A stretch of DNA of 64,000 bases from Thermophagus sp052400625 (GTDB lineage Bacteria; Bacteroidota; Bacteroidia; Bacteroidales; Marinilabiliaceae): NCBI GenBank assembly GCA_052400625.1, contig JBQTGH010000001.1; one strand, given 5' to 3'. The position numbers were made by a program, and so were the translations under genes. Below, one piece after another: positions 44,830-54,421 of this stretch. Below the pieces are notes generated by a model, which searched no databases, had not been told where the DNA came from, and was given only the letters and a program-made list of their open reading frames with translations. Numbering within the stretch: the stretch's first letter is position 1; each line of letters starts with the position of its first letter.

Positions 44830-47157
44830 CTAATCCACCAACTCGAACTCCAGATGATTGGATTCATCGGCCGAGTTTTTAGCCACCCATACATCAAACT
44901 CGCCCGGTTCGGCCACCCATTCCATATCGATGTTATACATTTTCAACAACTCTTCGTTGATGGTAAATTGTACGGTTTGGGTTTCTCCCTTTTTCAGGAA
45001 TATCTTTTTAAACCCCTTCAACTCCTTCACGGGACGGGTCACCGACCCCACTTTATCACGCATGTAGAGTTGCACCACCTCTTCGCCATCCCTATTACCG
45101 ATATTCTTAACATCTACCGAAACCGTCAATGTCTCTCCTCTTCTTAGCTTAGTGTCACAGATTTTAACATTCTCATATTTAAAGGTAGTATAACTTAACC
45201 CAAACCCAAAGGGGAAAAGTGGGGAATTGGGCGAATCGATATAGGAAGAGCGATAGTCGGCCGGATGGTTTTCATCGAAGGGACGCCCTGTGTTTTTCAT
45301 ATTATAGAAAATGGGTATTTGTCCGACGTTACGGGGGAAGGTGACCACCAGCCTGGCAGAGGGGTTGTAATCGCCCGACAGGACATCGGCGACGGCGTGG
45401 CCTGCCATGATACCCGGGTACCAGGCTTCAACGATGGCATCTACGTTTTCGGCTTCCCATGACAGGTCGAGCGGACGGCCGTTAAACAAGATCAGCACAA
45501 TGGGTTTTCCTGTTTTTTTGAGTTCTTTCAACAATTCGCGTTGGTTTCCGGGCAGAGTGATGTCGGTACGGCTGGCAGCCTCGCCCGACCAGTTAAAGTT
45601 TTCACCCATCGCCACCAGAATAAGGTCGCTGCTTCGTGCAATCCTCACCGCTTCGGCAAACCCGCTGCGGTCGAATCCCTGAGCTGTAGAGACCTGACGG
45701 GTTGCACCGTCAATCACCGGCAGAGAAGTTCCTTTGGCATAGTTAAATTTCACAGGCGTGTTGTTGTATTTATCCTGCAGGCCTTCCCAGAGGGTAACAG
45801 ATTTACTTCGGTCACCTTTAATGGCCCACTCACCGTTAAGGCTTTCCCGTTCTTTTACAAAGGGTCCGATAAGAGCCACCCGCTTAGGAACCTCTTTTCT
45901 CAATGGCAAAACATTAGGGTCATACTTCAGCAATACGATGGATCGTTGGGCCACTTCTCTGGCTGCCTGCAGGTGTTGGGGATTCATCAACACTTCTTTT
46001 TCCCGTTCCGCATCGCAATACTTATAAGGGTCATCAAACAGCCCCAGTAAAAATTTCATTTCCAGGATACGGGCAACGGCCACATCAATTTGTTTTTCGG
46101 AAACCTGGCCTTCCTCAACCAGTTCCTTCAGGTAGGTCACAAACCCTTCGCTGATCATATCCATGTCAATGCCTGCATCCATAGCCAGTTTAGAGGCCTG
46201 CTTCAGGTCTTTGGCAAAGCCGTGGGCCACCATTTCCTGAATAGCGGTGTAATCGGTGACCACCATCCCATTAAAGTTCCACTGATGGCGCAAAATGTCC
46301 TGAAAAATATATTTGTTACCGGTACAGGGGACACCGTCCAGTTCGTTAAAGGCGGTCATGAATGAAGCCACGCCTTCGTCAACGGCGGCTTTAAACGGCG
46401 GCAAATAAGTTTCGTGCAAGGAACGATTCGAGATATCTACGGTATGATAGTCACGCCCTGCCTGAGCGGCCCCATATCCTACAAAATGTTTGGCACAAGC
46501 CATCATGGTGTTGGGTTTGGAAAAATCCTTATAACTGTCGATACCCTGGAAACCACGAACGCGAGCACGGGCAATTAGACTGCCCAGATAGACATCTTCA
46601 CCGGCACCTTCCATGATGCGTCCCCAGCGTGGGTCACGAGAGATATCCACCATGGGGGCAAAATTCCAGGCGACACCTGAAGCTGTAGCTTCTTCGGCCG
46701 CGATGCGTGCGCTTTTCTCCATGAGTTGCAGGTCCCATGAACAGGCCTCTGCCAACGGTATGGGGAAAGTGGTTTCCAGACCATGGATAACATCGGCAGC
46801 AAAGAGCATGGGAATCTTGAGCCTCGAATATTTCAAGTTTTGCTCCTGCAACATCCTAACATGGTCGGCACCAAAAACATTAAAGGTGCTGCCTATCATC
46901 CCTTTTTTCAGATATTCACCCGACCGGGTATTGGCCACCTCGCCGGTCACCGCAAAATTTCCGGAATATTGATTCAACTGGCCAATCTTCTCTTCCAGCG
47001 TCATCAGACTCAGCACAGAATCGACTTTCCTTTCTATTGCGGGGTCGCCACTATAGCTTTTCCATTCAACCGCACTTTCATTTACGGATGTATTCCCGCA
47101 AGACATCAACCACATAAAAACGCCTATAGCGACAAATGATCTTCTAATTCTCTTCAT
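44830..47157 (-). CDS. GH3 beta-glucosidase (BglX-like) lipoprotein
   Basis: A 775-residue lipoprotein (lipobox WLMSC, Cys20) without acidic residues behind the Cys, so it is probably periplasmic. The GH3 (alpha/beta)8 barrel contains RDPRWGR, AKHFVGYG (KH at 223-224) and the nucleophile Asp302 in MVVTDYTAIQEM. The alpha/beta sandwich domain (about 400-620) and the FN3-like C-terminal domain (about 690-765) complete a BglX architecture. It would release glucose from beta-glucan oligosaccharides. With GH144 next door, sophoro-oligosaccharides (beta-1,2) are the likely substrate, since known beta-1,2-glucan PULs pair GH144 with GH3. Confidence 0.93.
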   Translation of the reverse strand: MKRIRRSFVAIGVFMWLMSCGNTSVNESAVEWKSYSGDPAIERKVDSVLSLMTLEEKIGQLNQYSGNFAVTGEVANTRSGEYLKKGMIGSTFNVFGADHVRMLQEQNLKYSRLKIPMLFAADVIHGLETTFPIPLAEACSWDLQLMEKSARIAAEEATASGVAWNFAPMVDISRDPRWGRIMEGAGEDVYLGSLIARARVRGFQGIDSYKDFSKPNTMMACAKHFVGYGAAQAGRDYHTVDISNRSLHETYLPPFKAAVDEGVASFMTAFNELDGVPCTGNKYIFQDILRHQWNFNGMVVTDYTAIQEMVAHGFAKDLKQASKLAMDAGIDMDMISEGFVTYLKELVEEGQVSEKQIDVAVARILEMKFLLGLFDDPYKYCDAEREKEVLMNPQHLQAAREVAQRSIVLLKYDPNVLPLRKEVPKRVALIGPFVKERESLNGEWAIKGDRSKSVTLWEGLQDKYNNTPVKFNYAKGTSLPVIDGATRQVSTAQGFDRSGFAEAVRIARSSDLILVAMGENFNWSGEAASRTDITLPGNQRELLKELKKTGKPIVLILFNGRPLDLSWEAENVDAIVEAWYPGIMAGHAVADVLSGDYNPSARLVVTFPRNVGQIPIFYNMKNTGRPFDENHPADYRSSYIDSPNSPLFPFGFGLSYTTFKYENVKICDTKLRRGETLTVSVDVKNIGNRDGEEVVQLYMRDKVGSVTRPVKELKGFKKIFLKKGETQTVQFTINEELLKMYNIDMEWVAEPGEFDVWVAKNSADESNHLEFELVD

Positions 47158-47250
47158 GATTGCAAAAAGTATCTTTATTATTACATGTTTTATCTAATTC
47201 ATTACTCTAAAAACCTATTCGCCGAACAACCTGATATTCTACAACCTTCC

Positions 47251-48684
47251 TCAATCAAAATGCGGACTTGAAAAACCCAGTTTCTTTAATCCGTTTAAGA
47301 CATCCTCTTCCTGCATAAAAAGGTCCCAGAGCAACCCGGTGCGGTAGTTCTCTATCATCACCGGGACAGGCCCCTGATCGATGGCCAGGTATCGTTTGGG
47401 ATACCATTCATACTCTTCACTGAAGGCATCGTAAAAGCCATATTTTCCCCATATCTTATTTCCAAGATCTTCGTAAAAATGGCGCAAAACGGGTATGACT
47501 GCTTCGGGTGCGTAGGGGATGGATGAGAGTGCTGCCGTTGGTGCTATTACCCCCAAATCAAGGGATGGACAATGGGCGGCATATTCTGCATTTGCGGAAT
47601 TCCCTTTTTCGGGGACCTCTTCGGTTCTCCCTTTGTAATAGTTTTTTGCCCCCGGAACGCTGTAGCTGGATGTCAAGCCCCAGCTGTTTTCTCCGTATCC
47701 CTTATAATCAATAGGGTTATTAATGCAATGCTGACGGTTGATCATGGTATGCGCAACGTTATGTTTCCAATAGTTGGCGTAACGATCGGACAACCCTCTG
47801 GGATCGAGCCCCAGATAAGAGTAATGAGCCCAGAACAAAGGTCCTCCTTTGTAAGGATCTACCTGATGATTCAGGGGAAGTTCATATCCAAAGGTGGTCT
47901 GAGGTGTGGCCATGTCACCGCCTCTGGCCCACCCCTCATGATAGACCGCCGCATCCACCGGATAGGTGGGTGACGAAGCGGCAAGCACATACATGACCAG
48001 ACATTCATTATAGCCCTTCACCCCGAAATTCATCTTCCATTCGTGGTTGGGCGACCAATGCCAATACAAAATGTTTTCGCCACGGGTATACCAGTTCCAC
48101 TCCACTTCACGCCATAAACGATCGATCTTTTGGGCCAGCGCTCTCTCTTCAGCATTCCCGTCTTTGAAGTAGTTCTTGACGGCGAGCAGTCCCTGTACCA
48201 AAAACGCCGTCTCCACCAGGTCACCTCCATCATCATAGGTTGAAAAAGGTTTTACTTTTCCGGTCACACCATCGAGCCAATGGGGCCAGGCGCCATGAAA
48301 ACGGTCGGCCTTTTCCAGAAAGTCCACCGCCTTAATGAATCGCTGCAATACCTGCTCTCGTGTGATGAAACCACGTTCGATGCCAACCAGTATGGCCATC
48401 AGACCAAAGCCGCTACCTCCCGTGGTCACGATATGCATATCATTTTGGGGATAATTACCATCCATATGGATACGCTCACGTGCCAGCCCTGAATTGGGTT
48501 CGGCCCCATCCCAGAAATATTGAAATGTCCGATATTGAACCAGTGTTAATAAAGAATCCTCAGAAATTCCGTCGGTTGTGTTTTGCGATTGTTCTGTCGA
48601 TTTTTTCTGAACGTTTCCACATGATGCCTGCAATACCACAACCATTACCACTAAAACCTTTACAAATCCAAATACTCTATTCAT
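47251..48684 (-). CDS. GH144-type endo-beta-1,2-glucanase lipoprotein, single-domain form
   Basis: A 477-residue lipoprotein (VVLQASC, Cys23) with Gly-Asn-Val-Gln-Lys-Lys after the Cys, pointing to the periplasm. The remainder is one (alpha/alpha)6 glucoamylase-like domain of the type now classed as GH144: FQYFWDGAEPNSGLARER, TTGGSGFGLMAILVGIERGF, FHGAWPHWLDG, FSTYDDGGDLVETAFLVQGLL and YDAFSEE. GH144 cuts beta-1,2-glucan internally, releasing mainly sophorose. It is 9 bp behind its paralogue. Assignment rests on motif recognition; old annotations call such proteins glucoamylase or beta-glucosidase. Confidence 0.87.
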   Translation of the reverse strand: MNRVFGFVKVLVVMVVVLQASCGNVQKKSTEQSQNTTDGISEDSLLTLVQYRTFQYFWDGAEPNSGLARERIHMDGNYPQNDMHIVTTGGSGFGLMAILVGIERGFITREQVLQRFIKAVDFLEKADRFHGAWPHWLDGVTGKVKPFSTYDDGGDLVETAFLVQGLLAVKNYFKDGNAEERALAQKIDRLWREVEWNWYTRGENILYWHWSPNHEWKMNFGVKGYNECLVMYVLAASSPTYPVDAAVYHEGWARGGDMATPQTTFGYELPLNHQVDPYKGGPLFWAHYSYLGLDPRGLSDRYANYWKHNVAHTMINRQHCINNPIDYKGYGENSWGLTSSYSVPGAKNYYKGRTEEVPEKGNSANAEYAAHCPSLDLGVIAPTAALSSIPYAPEAVIPVLRHFYEDLGNKIWGKYGFYDAFSEEYEWYPKRYLAIDQGPVPVMIENYRTGLLWDLFMQEEDVLNGLKKLGFSSPHFD

Positions 48685-48693
48685 ATTATATCG

Positions 48694-50667
48694 CTAATAG
48701 TTAAATCCTAATTTTGTTAACCCTTCCTGAATCTCAGGGCACGACATAAGCAGCTCCCAGATAAGTCCGGAACGGTAATTTTCTATCATCACCACAATAG
48801 GACCCTGGTCTATTGCCAGATAAGAATCGGCCACCCATCCTTCGGTAATATTGAATGCATCATAAAAACCATAATCGCCCCAGAGTCGGTCGCCCAGTTG
48901 ATAGTAGAAAAAACGTATGGCCTGTAATGACTCAACCGGTGTATAAGGAAGAGATGAGATGGCGGCCGTAGGTGTAATAACTCCCAGGTCATTGGTGGGG
49001 GAATGGGCCGAATAGCCTTCATGGTTATCACTGGCAGTAAGGCCCCAGCAGTCGGGACCGTACCCAACAAAATGGTTGGGATTTTCAATACAATGTTGTC
49101 GGTTAATCAAAGTATGGTTCACATTCTGCTCCCAGTAGTCAGCATATTGGTCCGACAGGTTTCGGGGGTCGAGGCCTAAAAAGGAATAGTGTGCAAAGAA
49201 TAAGGGGCCACCATATTGTTGACCGAGGGGAAGTGTGTATCCATAATATTGGTTGCCGTTAGCCATCTCTCCGTTATCGGCCCACCCTTGATGGTATGCG
49301 TCGGTTGGCACCGTGTGGGTAGTGGAAGATGCAGCCAAAACATAGGTAATCAGCGCTTCATTATAGCCTTTTATGGGCATGTTCATGGCCCACCCGTGAT
49401 TGGATGACCAGTGCCAGTAGAGTACATTTTGACCATCGCGGGTGTACCAATCCCATTCCACAGCGTCCCACAAATCATTGATTTCATCGATCAAAGCTTT
49501 TTCACTGGTATCTGAAGCATCCAAATATTGACGGGCAGAGAGCAATCCGGCCACCAGAAATGATGTTTCAACCAAGTCGCCACCATCGTCATAAGTGCTG
49601 AATGGCAGCGCATCGCCGGTAGTCCCGTTCAACCAATGGGGCCAGGCGCCATGAAAGCGGTCGGCAGCGGCAAGAAAGTTAACAATCGTATTCAACCGTT
49701 CCACCCCTTCCTCTCGGGTTATGAAGCCTCGTTCCATCCCCACCACAATGGCCATAATGCCGAATCCGGTACCACCGGTGGTTACTGTCTCGTCCGATGT
49801 GTTTCGTTCACGGGCCATGCCGCTCACAGGGTGAGCAAAATCCCAAAAATACCGGAAGGTTTGTTGTTGTATCTTGGTCAACAATTCTTCATCGGAAATC
49901 GCCGGGAATTTGGGCGTTGAAGCCGGTCCGGTGTAAAATGTCAGGTCCAGTCCGTCGAACGGTCGCCCCATCTGCTCTTCCAGCTTCGGGGAAATGGTGA
50001 AGAGATATTTGGTGTAGTCGTCTAAATCCTGAGCAACCAAAACGGTGATCCTATTTTCCTCAGTCCGGTTTAAGGTAATATCCACCACCTCATTACCCGA
50101 AGTCAAAGAGATGTAGCCGGCAAGATCTTCGGGTGCCAGGTCAACATTAAAATTGAGTTCAATAACCGGGTTTAGATTTACATCTGTAATTGACAAAGCA
50201 GAATTGACCTCCTCACCACCAATGGTTATCGATTCTAATTGTAAAGGAGAGGTAAGCGTTGAAAACGTATAATCCAGACCTTCGAACACCTCCCCATTTT
50301 CACCTTTCAGGCCGTGCTTTATGGAAAGCGTATAAACACTGTTTTCATCCAGTGTGGGATGTTCGATTTTAAAAAGTTTGTTCTGGTCAAAGGAAGAATA
50401 CGATAGTTCTATCTCTGCACCGGCCTCAGTGCCTAAAGAAATATTTTCCCGTGCCGACTCCAAACTGACCGATTGGTCAAATTTAATTTCTATCGGCTCG
50501 TCAATATCAATATTGTTGTTCTCGCCTCCGACCGAAAGAGCATGCTCCCCTACATAAACATAAGAAACGGAAAGCTTTTCCGGCTCAGGATCAGGATCAT
50601 TCGTGTCACATGATACCAATATCATCGAAACCAACAACAACCAAAAGAGTACATTACGCATAATCAA
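48694..50667 (-). CDS. GH144-type endo-beta-1,2-glucanase lipoprotein with two Ig-like domains
   Basis: A 657-residue paralogue of the next enzyme. The lipobox SMILVSC is followed by DTNDPDPEPE, an acid-rich stretch resembling the Bacteroidota lipoprotein export signal, so surface display is likely. Two SbsA/Big_5-like Ig domains span about 30-135 and 137-250 (each with EPIEIKFDQSV-like or NPVIELNFNVDL-like strands). The GH144 domain follows with FRYFWDFAHPVSGMARER, FHGAWPHWLNG and FSTYDDGGDLVETSFLVAGLL. The Ig modules probably lift the catalytic domain off the membrane. Confidence 0.87.
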   Translation of the reverse strand: MIMRNVLFWLLLVSMILVSCDTNDPDPEPEKLSVSYVYVGEHALSVGGENNNIDIDEPIEIKFDQSVSLESARENISLGTEAGAEIELSYSSFDQNKLFKIEHPTLDENSVYTLSIKHGLKGENGEVFEGLDYTFSTLTSPLQLESITIGGEEVNSALSITDVNLNPVIELNFNVDLAPEDLAGYISLTSGNEVVDITLNRTEENRITVLVAQDLDDYTKYLFTISPKLEEQMGRPFDGLDLTFYTGPASTPKFPAISDEELLTKIQQQTFRYFWDFAHPVSGMARERNTSDETVTTGGTGFGIMAIVVGMERGFITREEGVERLNTIVNFLAAADRFHGAWPHWLNGTTGDALPFSTYDDGGDLVETSFLVAGLLSARQYLDASDTSEKALIDEINDLWDAVEWDWYTRDGQNVLYWHWSSNHGWAMNMPIKGYNEALITYVLAASSTTHTVPTDAYHQGWADNGEMANGNQYYGYTLPLGQQYGGPLFFAHYSFLGLDPRNLSDQYADYWEQNVNHTLINRQHCIENPNHFVGYGPDCWGLTASDNHEGYSAHSPTNDLGVITPTAAISSLPYTPVESLQAIRFFYYQLGDRLWGDYGFYDAFNITEGWVADSYLAIDQGPIVVMIENYRSGLIWELLMSCPEIQEGLTKLGFNY

Positions 50668-50881
50668 AAAGATGTGGTAAAATGAAACGATTAAAACAAG
50701 GTAAGTTGGTCACAACAACTTGTATAAACTTGTTCATTCAACTTAACCAAAACCAACAACTTAAATATCTTTTCAAATGGATTTAATTGCAATCGGAAAC
50801 AGGGTCACAAAAGAACGAGAAAAAGAGAGTTACGATGAATCGTAAAAGAGTGCTTCTTATCCAATCAAATAAAAAATGTAA

Positions 50882-50951
50882 TTCAGCGGTTTCTCCGTGA
50901 TATCCTGCATAACAATCTATATTACATAGATTCACGGAGAAACACACTGAA
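50882..50951 (-). other. Large nested hairpin between the LamG gene and the GH144 pair
   Basis: TTTCTCCGTGA pairs with TCACGGAGAAA (11 bp), extended by TTCAG/CTGAA, and inside the loop AATCTAT pairs with ATAGATT. The structure lies in the 340-bp gap 50668-51007, which holds no gene and no other clear element. No T-tract follows on the minus strand, suggesting an RNA processing or stability element separating susCD-LamG from the enzyme genes. Confidence 0.65.
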
Positions 50952-51007
50952 GCTTACAGAGTACTAAGACATCAAACAAAAGGTTTTATCAGTTGTGTTG
51001 TTTGATT

Positions 51008-52768
51008 CTATATCCCATCGCTCATCAGCAACCCCACCTCGTCTGCTGTAAGGGCTTTGGGGAACATATAGAGTTCATCCATCCAACTTTGGTCTGAGGT
51101 ATGTCCCCATCCGTTGAACCGTGGTGAGCCCGACATGATGGACAACAGGTCACAACCGTTCCAGTCGATGCCATCAAAAACGCCCTGGGATACTTCAACC
51201 CCGTTAATAAAAACCCGGGCCTCACTATTGCTGATGACAAAGGCAAAGTGCACCCATTCTCCGGTGTTGGGGGTTACATCGGCGGCTTCGCCACCATCGA
51301 ACCAGGAATCGGCCGTACCATTCCCCGCGTTGAGTTTAAAGCGTTGAGTTGCGCCGTCGTTGGTGGCTTCACGGAAAAACCGGAAACCACTGGTCCGATC
51401 GTTCTGAGCATCCGGGTTGGCAGCGTCCTCGGGTCCCATTACCAGAATTCCCGCGCGGCTGGCATCATCATTGATGTTTAACCAGAAGCTGGCGCTAAAT
51501 TCTTCAGATTGGATATTGAGATCTTCTGCCGAAAAGGTAAGATAAGAATCGGCAGCACCTTTGTAGGCATCTCCGGTAACTCCGGCACCATATTCAAAAG
51601 AGGGATTCCCAACAACCGTTGCATCAGCACCACTTACTGCATCCTGATAATCCCCGTTAAAGTCCATATAGAACGAAGCCTCTTCTTTGAGCATGATGGT
51701 CCTTATCTCATCCTGTGTCAAGGCTTTGTTAAAAATACGCAATTCATCCATCTGACTACCGTCAGACAAGTGCCCCCATTCGGTCCAGTAGGGTGCTCCC
51801 GACATGATGGAAATCAAATCGCAACCGGTCCAGTCAATGCCGTCGAAGGCGCCTTCGGATACTGTTTCCCCGTTGATATAAAGGGCCGCCCGGGTTTCAG
51901 AAATGCTAAACGCGATATGAACCCAATCACCGGTATTTACCTCCACATCGGCAGCAGTACCACCGTCGTACCACGAATCGGAATCGCCGGTTCCCACATT
52001 CAGCTTAAATCGCTGAGTTGCACCACTGTTGCTGGACTCACGAAATAACCTGAATCCTTTGGTACGGTCGTTATTGTTATCGGCAGGAGGTGCCACCACC
52101 AGTATTCCGGCACGCTCAGCCGAAGCGTCAATCTTGAGCCAGAAAGAGGCACTAACGGCCGTAGCTCCCTCCAGTAAAGAAGTCGGGAAAGTAAGGTAGG
52201 AATCCGTTGCGCCCTGATAAGCTGTCCCGCCCTGTATGCCTTCCGCGAAGCCGGGGTTACCGACAACTGTAGCCAGAGAAAGAGTATTCATTTCACGGTA
52301 TTCGTTGTTGAAGGCCATATAGAACACCTCTCCCTCGTACTCGGAAACATAGGGTGGGGATTTCTTAAAGTTGATATTTACAACGGTAGTCTCACCATTC
52401 AGATCTGTTGCTTTTATCGTAAAAACATGCGATCCGGTGGTTACCTCATCATAGGTGTATTTCTCCATGAATACTCTATAATCCTTGAAACTGGTAAAAG
52501 AGGCCATCTCACTGCCATCCATTTCCAGAACCACCGAGGCAATTTCAATATCATCGCTCACTTCAAAATCGAAGGTGATGGATGCCACCGCATCGTTGGT
52601 CTGCAATTCATATCCCTCGGGCGGGAAATTAACGATGACCTGCGGGGCCGATTCATCTTCTCCGGGTTCCACTTTCGAAATATCGTCGATGTATTGTTGA
52701 TCACAGGCATTGAAAAAACTCAACACCAGTAAAGAAGCGAATATTAATTTTAATGTTTTCATGTTCAT
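51008..52768 (-). CDS. Double-LamG surface glycan-binding lipoprotein (SusE/F position)
   Basis: A 586-residue lipoprotein (lipobox FFNACDQQ, Cys22, acid next to Cys). An Ig/PKD-like domain (about 40-140) is followed by two LamG/concanavalin-A-like domains (about 150-355 and 365-580). The two are clear duplicates: each contains a segment like NTGDWVHIAFSISET, then DGIDWTGCDLISIMSG and MDELRIFNKALTQDEI. The position right after susD (6 bp) is that of a surface glycan-binding protein. It probably captures the PUL substrate at the cell surface. LamG in place of SusE/F-type folds is seen in several environmental PULs. Confidence 0.85.
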   Translation of the reverse strand: MNMKTLKLIFASLLVLSFFNACDQQYIDDISKVEPGEDESAPQVIVNFPPEGYELQTNDAVASITFDFEVSDDIEIASVVLEMDGSEMASFTSFKDYRVFMEKYTYDEVTTGSHVFTIKATDLNGETTVVNINFKKSPPYVSEYEGEVFYMAFNNEYREMNTLSLATVVGNPGFAEGIQGGTAYQGATDSYLTFPTSLLEGATAVSASFWLKIDASAERAGILVVAPPADNNNDRTKGFRLFRESSNSGATQRFKLNVGTGDSDSWYDGGTAADVEVNTGDWVHIAFSISETRAALYINGETVSEGAFDGIDWTGCDLISIMSGAPYWTEWGHLSDGSQMDELRIFNKALTQDEIRTIMLKEEASFYMDFNGDYQDAVSGADATVVGNPSFEYGAGVTGDAYKGAADSYLTFSAEDLNIQSEEFSASFWLNINDDASRAGILVMGPEDAANPDAQNDRTSGFRFFREATNDGATQRFKLNAGNGTADSWFDGGEAADVTPNTGEWVHFAFVISNSEARVFINGVEVSQGVFDGIDWNGCDLLSIMSGSPRFNGWGHTSDQSWMDELYMFPKALTADEVGLLMSDGI

Positions 52769-52774
52769 CGAGTT

Positions 52775-54307
52775 TTATTGTAAACCATCAGCCAATTGAG
52801 GTAATTCTGCCACCTGGTCGGCCGGGAAAGGGAAATAAGCTTTTTCCATGGTGAAAACTTTGCCGTCATGGCTTAATTCAGCCGTATTTTTGGTTCTCAC
52901 CATATCGTAATAGCGGGTTCCCCATTCCATGGCGAGTTCAGCAAATTTTTCATCCAGAACATTCTGAGTAGTCACATTTTCCAGGTCACCCAGACCGGCT
53001 CTGTTACGAACCATATTAACGGCCTCGTCTGCCGTCATAGATATAGGACCGGTAGCGCCTCTGGTAAGCGCCTCGGCATACATCAAAAGGATTTCGGCAT
53101 AACGAATTACAATAAAGTTCTTGTTACTGCTATAGGCAGTGCGACCCTCGATAACTTCGGTAGAAGGAATCATGTGTTTTCCACTGGCATATAAAAGGCG
53201 GGCATTGTTATTAAAGATATCACCTTCACGATTGGTATTAGAAATCCAGGCAGGGATAGAACCATATTTCTGTTCAAGTTCAGAAATTCCGTCAGGGGTA
53301 AACAGAACACTTGTTTCCAGCCGGACGGTTTCACCCCGGTCGAGCATAAAAGTGATATATTTCTGGGTAGGTTCATAGAATCCCCAGCCACCGCCAACAC
53401 CGGTTACTGCGGGGGTCCAACCCGGGATACCGAAAGGGGCCCATAGAAAATTAAAGCTATCGCCTTCACCCTGATTAAAATCGGAATACTGGAATTCCAG
53501 AATATTCTCGTCATTCAATTTTCCGGCAGTTTTAAAGAGATGATAGAAGTCTGATGAAAGGGCAAACTCTCCGGAATCGATAATCTTGGCAGCAGCAGTG
53601 GCCACACCCTGATAATCTTCCATTTCCTGATAGGCCAGAGCCTGCAGGGCATACGCGGTATATTGGGTCATTCCACCGGGAATATCGGTCCGTTTGTTGG
53701 GATGAACGGCCGGCAAGTTCGGAATGGCTTCATTCATCTCATCCACGATGTATTGCATTACCCCGGCTTTGTTGCTGACGGGGGTGTTCTGAATGTTATC
53801 CAGCTCATCGATCACGATACATCCACCAAACGACCTGGCCAGATTGAGGTATAAATAAGCCCGGATCACCCGGCATTCGGCGATATACTGATCGGCCAGG
53901 GCCTCGTTATTGGCCGCCGGACGATACTTTTCAATTTCATCCATTGCGGTGAAAATATTGATGATGTCATTATAATGTAATTGCCATACAGAGTTAAGAT
54001 TCCAGTGACTGGCCTGGTATTTAAACTCATCTTGCTCATGCATAGGCGTCTGATCGCCGGCAGCATTCACATCATCGCCACGAAAGCCCAGCGTCAGAGC
54101 TTCTTCCCACGATCTGGTATAAAGGCCCTGATAGGCTCCTAAAAGCGGTAAAACCATATCTTCACCGATGGTGTAATCCACATCGCTAGTGAAAGATTCG
54201 TCTTCATAAGGCTCATCCAGCTTATCCGTACATCCGATGCCCCCGGTCAGCAACAGGCTGCTGAATATTAAGGGTGCGAAATATTTTTTGAACTCTTGTA
54301 TTTTCAT
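52775..54307 (-). CDS. susD: SusD/RagB-family glycan-binding lipoprotein
   Basis: A 510-residue outer-membrane lipoprotein (LLTGGIGCTDKLDEP, Cys26) with the SusD layout: N-terminal region with ALTLGFRGDDVNA, TPR-like helices (IAECRVIRAYLYLNLARSFGG) and the C-terminal RagB/SusD part with RYAEILLMYAEAL and MVRNRAGL. It forms the lid of the SusC pore and delivers oligosaccharides. It pairs with the susC gene upstream, from which it is separated by 114 bp containing a hairpin. The symbol is used in the family sense. Confidence 0.96.
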   Translation of the reverse strand: MKIQEFKKYFAPLIFSSLLLTGGIGCTDKLDEPYEDESFTSDVDYTIGEDMVLPLLGAYQGLYTRSWEEALTLGFRGDDVNAAGDQTPMHEQDEFKYQASHWNLNSVWQLHYNDIINIFTAMDEIEKYRPAANNEALADQYIAECRVIRAYLYLNLARSFGGCIVIDELDNIQNTPVSNKAGVMQYIVDEMNEAIPNLPAVHPNKRTDIPGGMTQYTAYALQALAYQEMEDYQGVATAAAKIIDSGEFALSSDFYHLFKTAGKLNDENILEFQYSDFNQGEGDSFNFLWAPFGIPGWTPAVTGVGGGWGFYEPTQKYITFMLDRGETVRLETSVLFTPDGISELEQKYGSIPAWISNTNREGDIFNNNARLLYASGKHMIPSTEVIEGRTAYSSNKNFIVIRYAEILLMYAEALTRGATGPISMTADEAVNMVRNRAGLGDLENVTTQNVLDEKFAELAMEWGTRYYDMVRTKNTAELSHDGKVFTMEKAYFPFPADQVAELPQLADGLQ

Positions 54308-54346
54308 CAGTATAAAATTTATCTAAGTTATGGTTAGATGGTACAT

Positions 54347-54399
54347 GCATGACAGAGATTGATACTTTCTCTTTGGCGACAATCTCTCATTGGTCATGC
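54347..54399 (-). other. Hairpin between susC and susD
   Basis: GCATGAC pairs with GTCATGC, and AGAGATTG with CAATCTCT, in one stem with a 5-nt bulge and an 18-nt loop. It fills much of the 114-bp susC-susD gap. It shares the right-arm motif CATGCGCGTTTC with elements at 62228 and (variant) 39924. Confidence 0.68.
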
Positions 54400-54421
54400 G
54401 CGTTTCATCGTCGTATAATTT

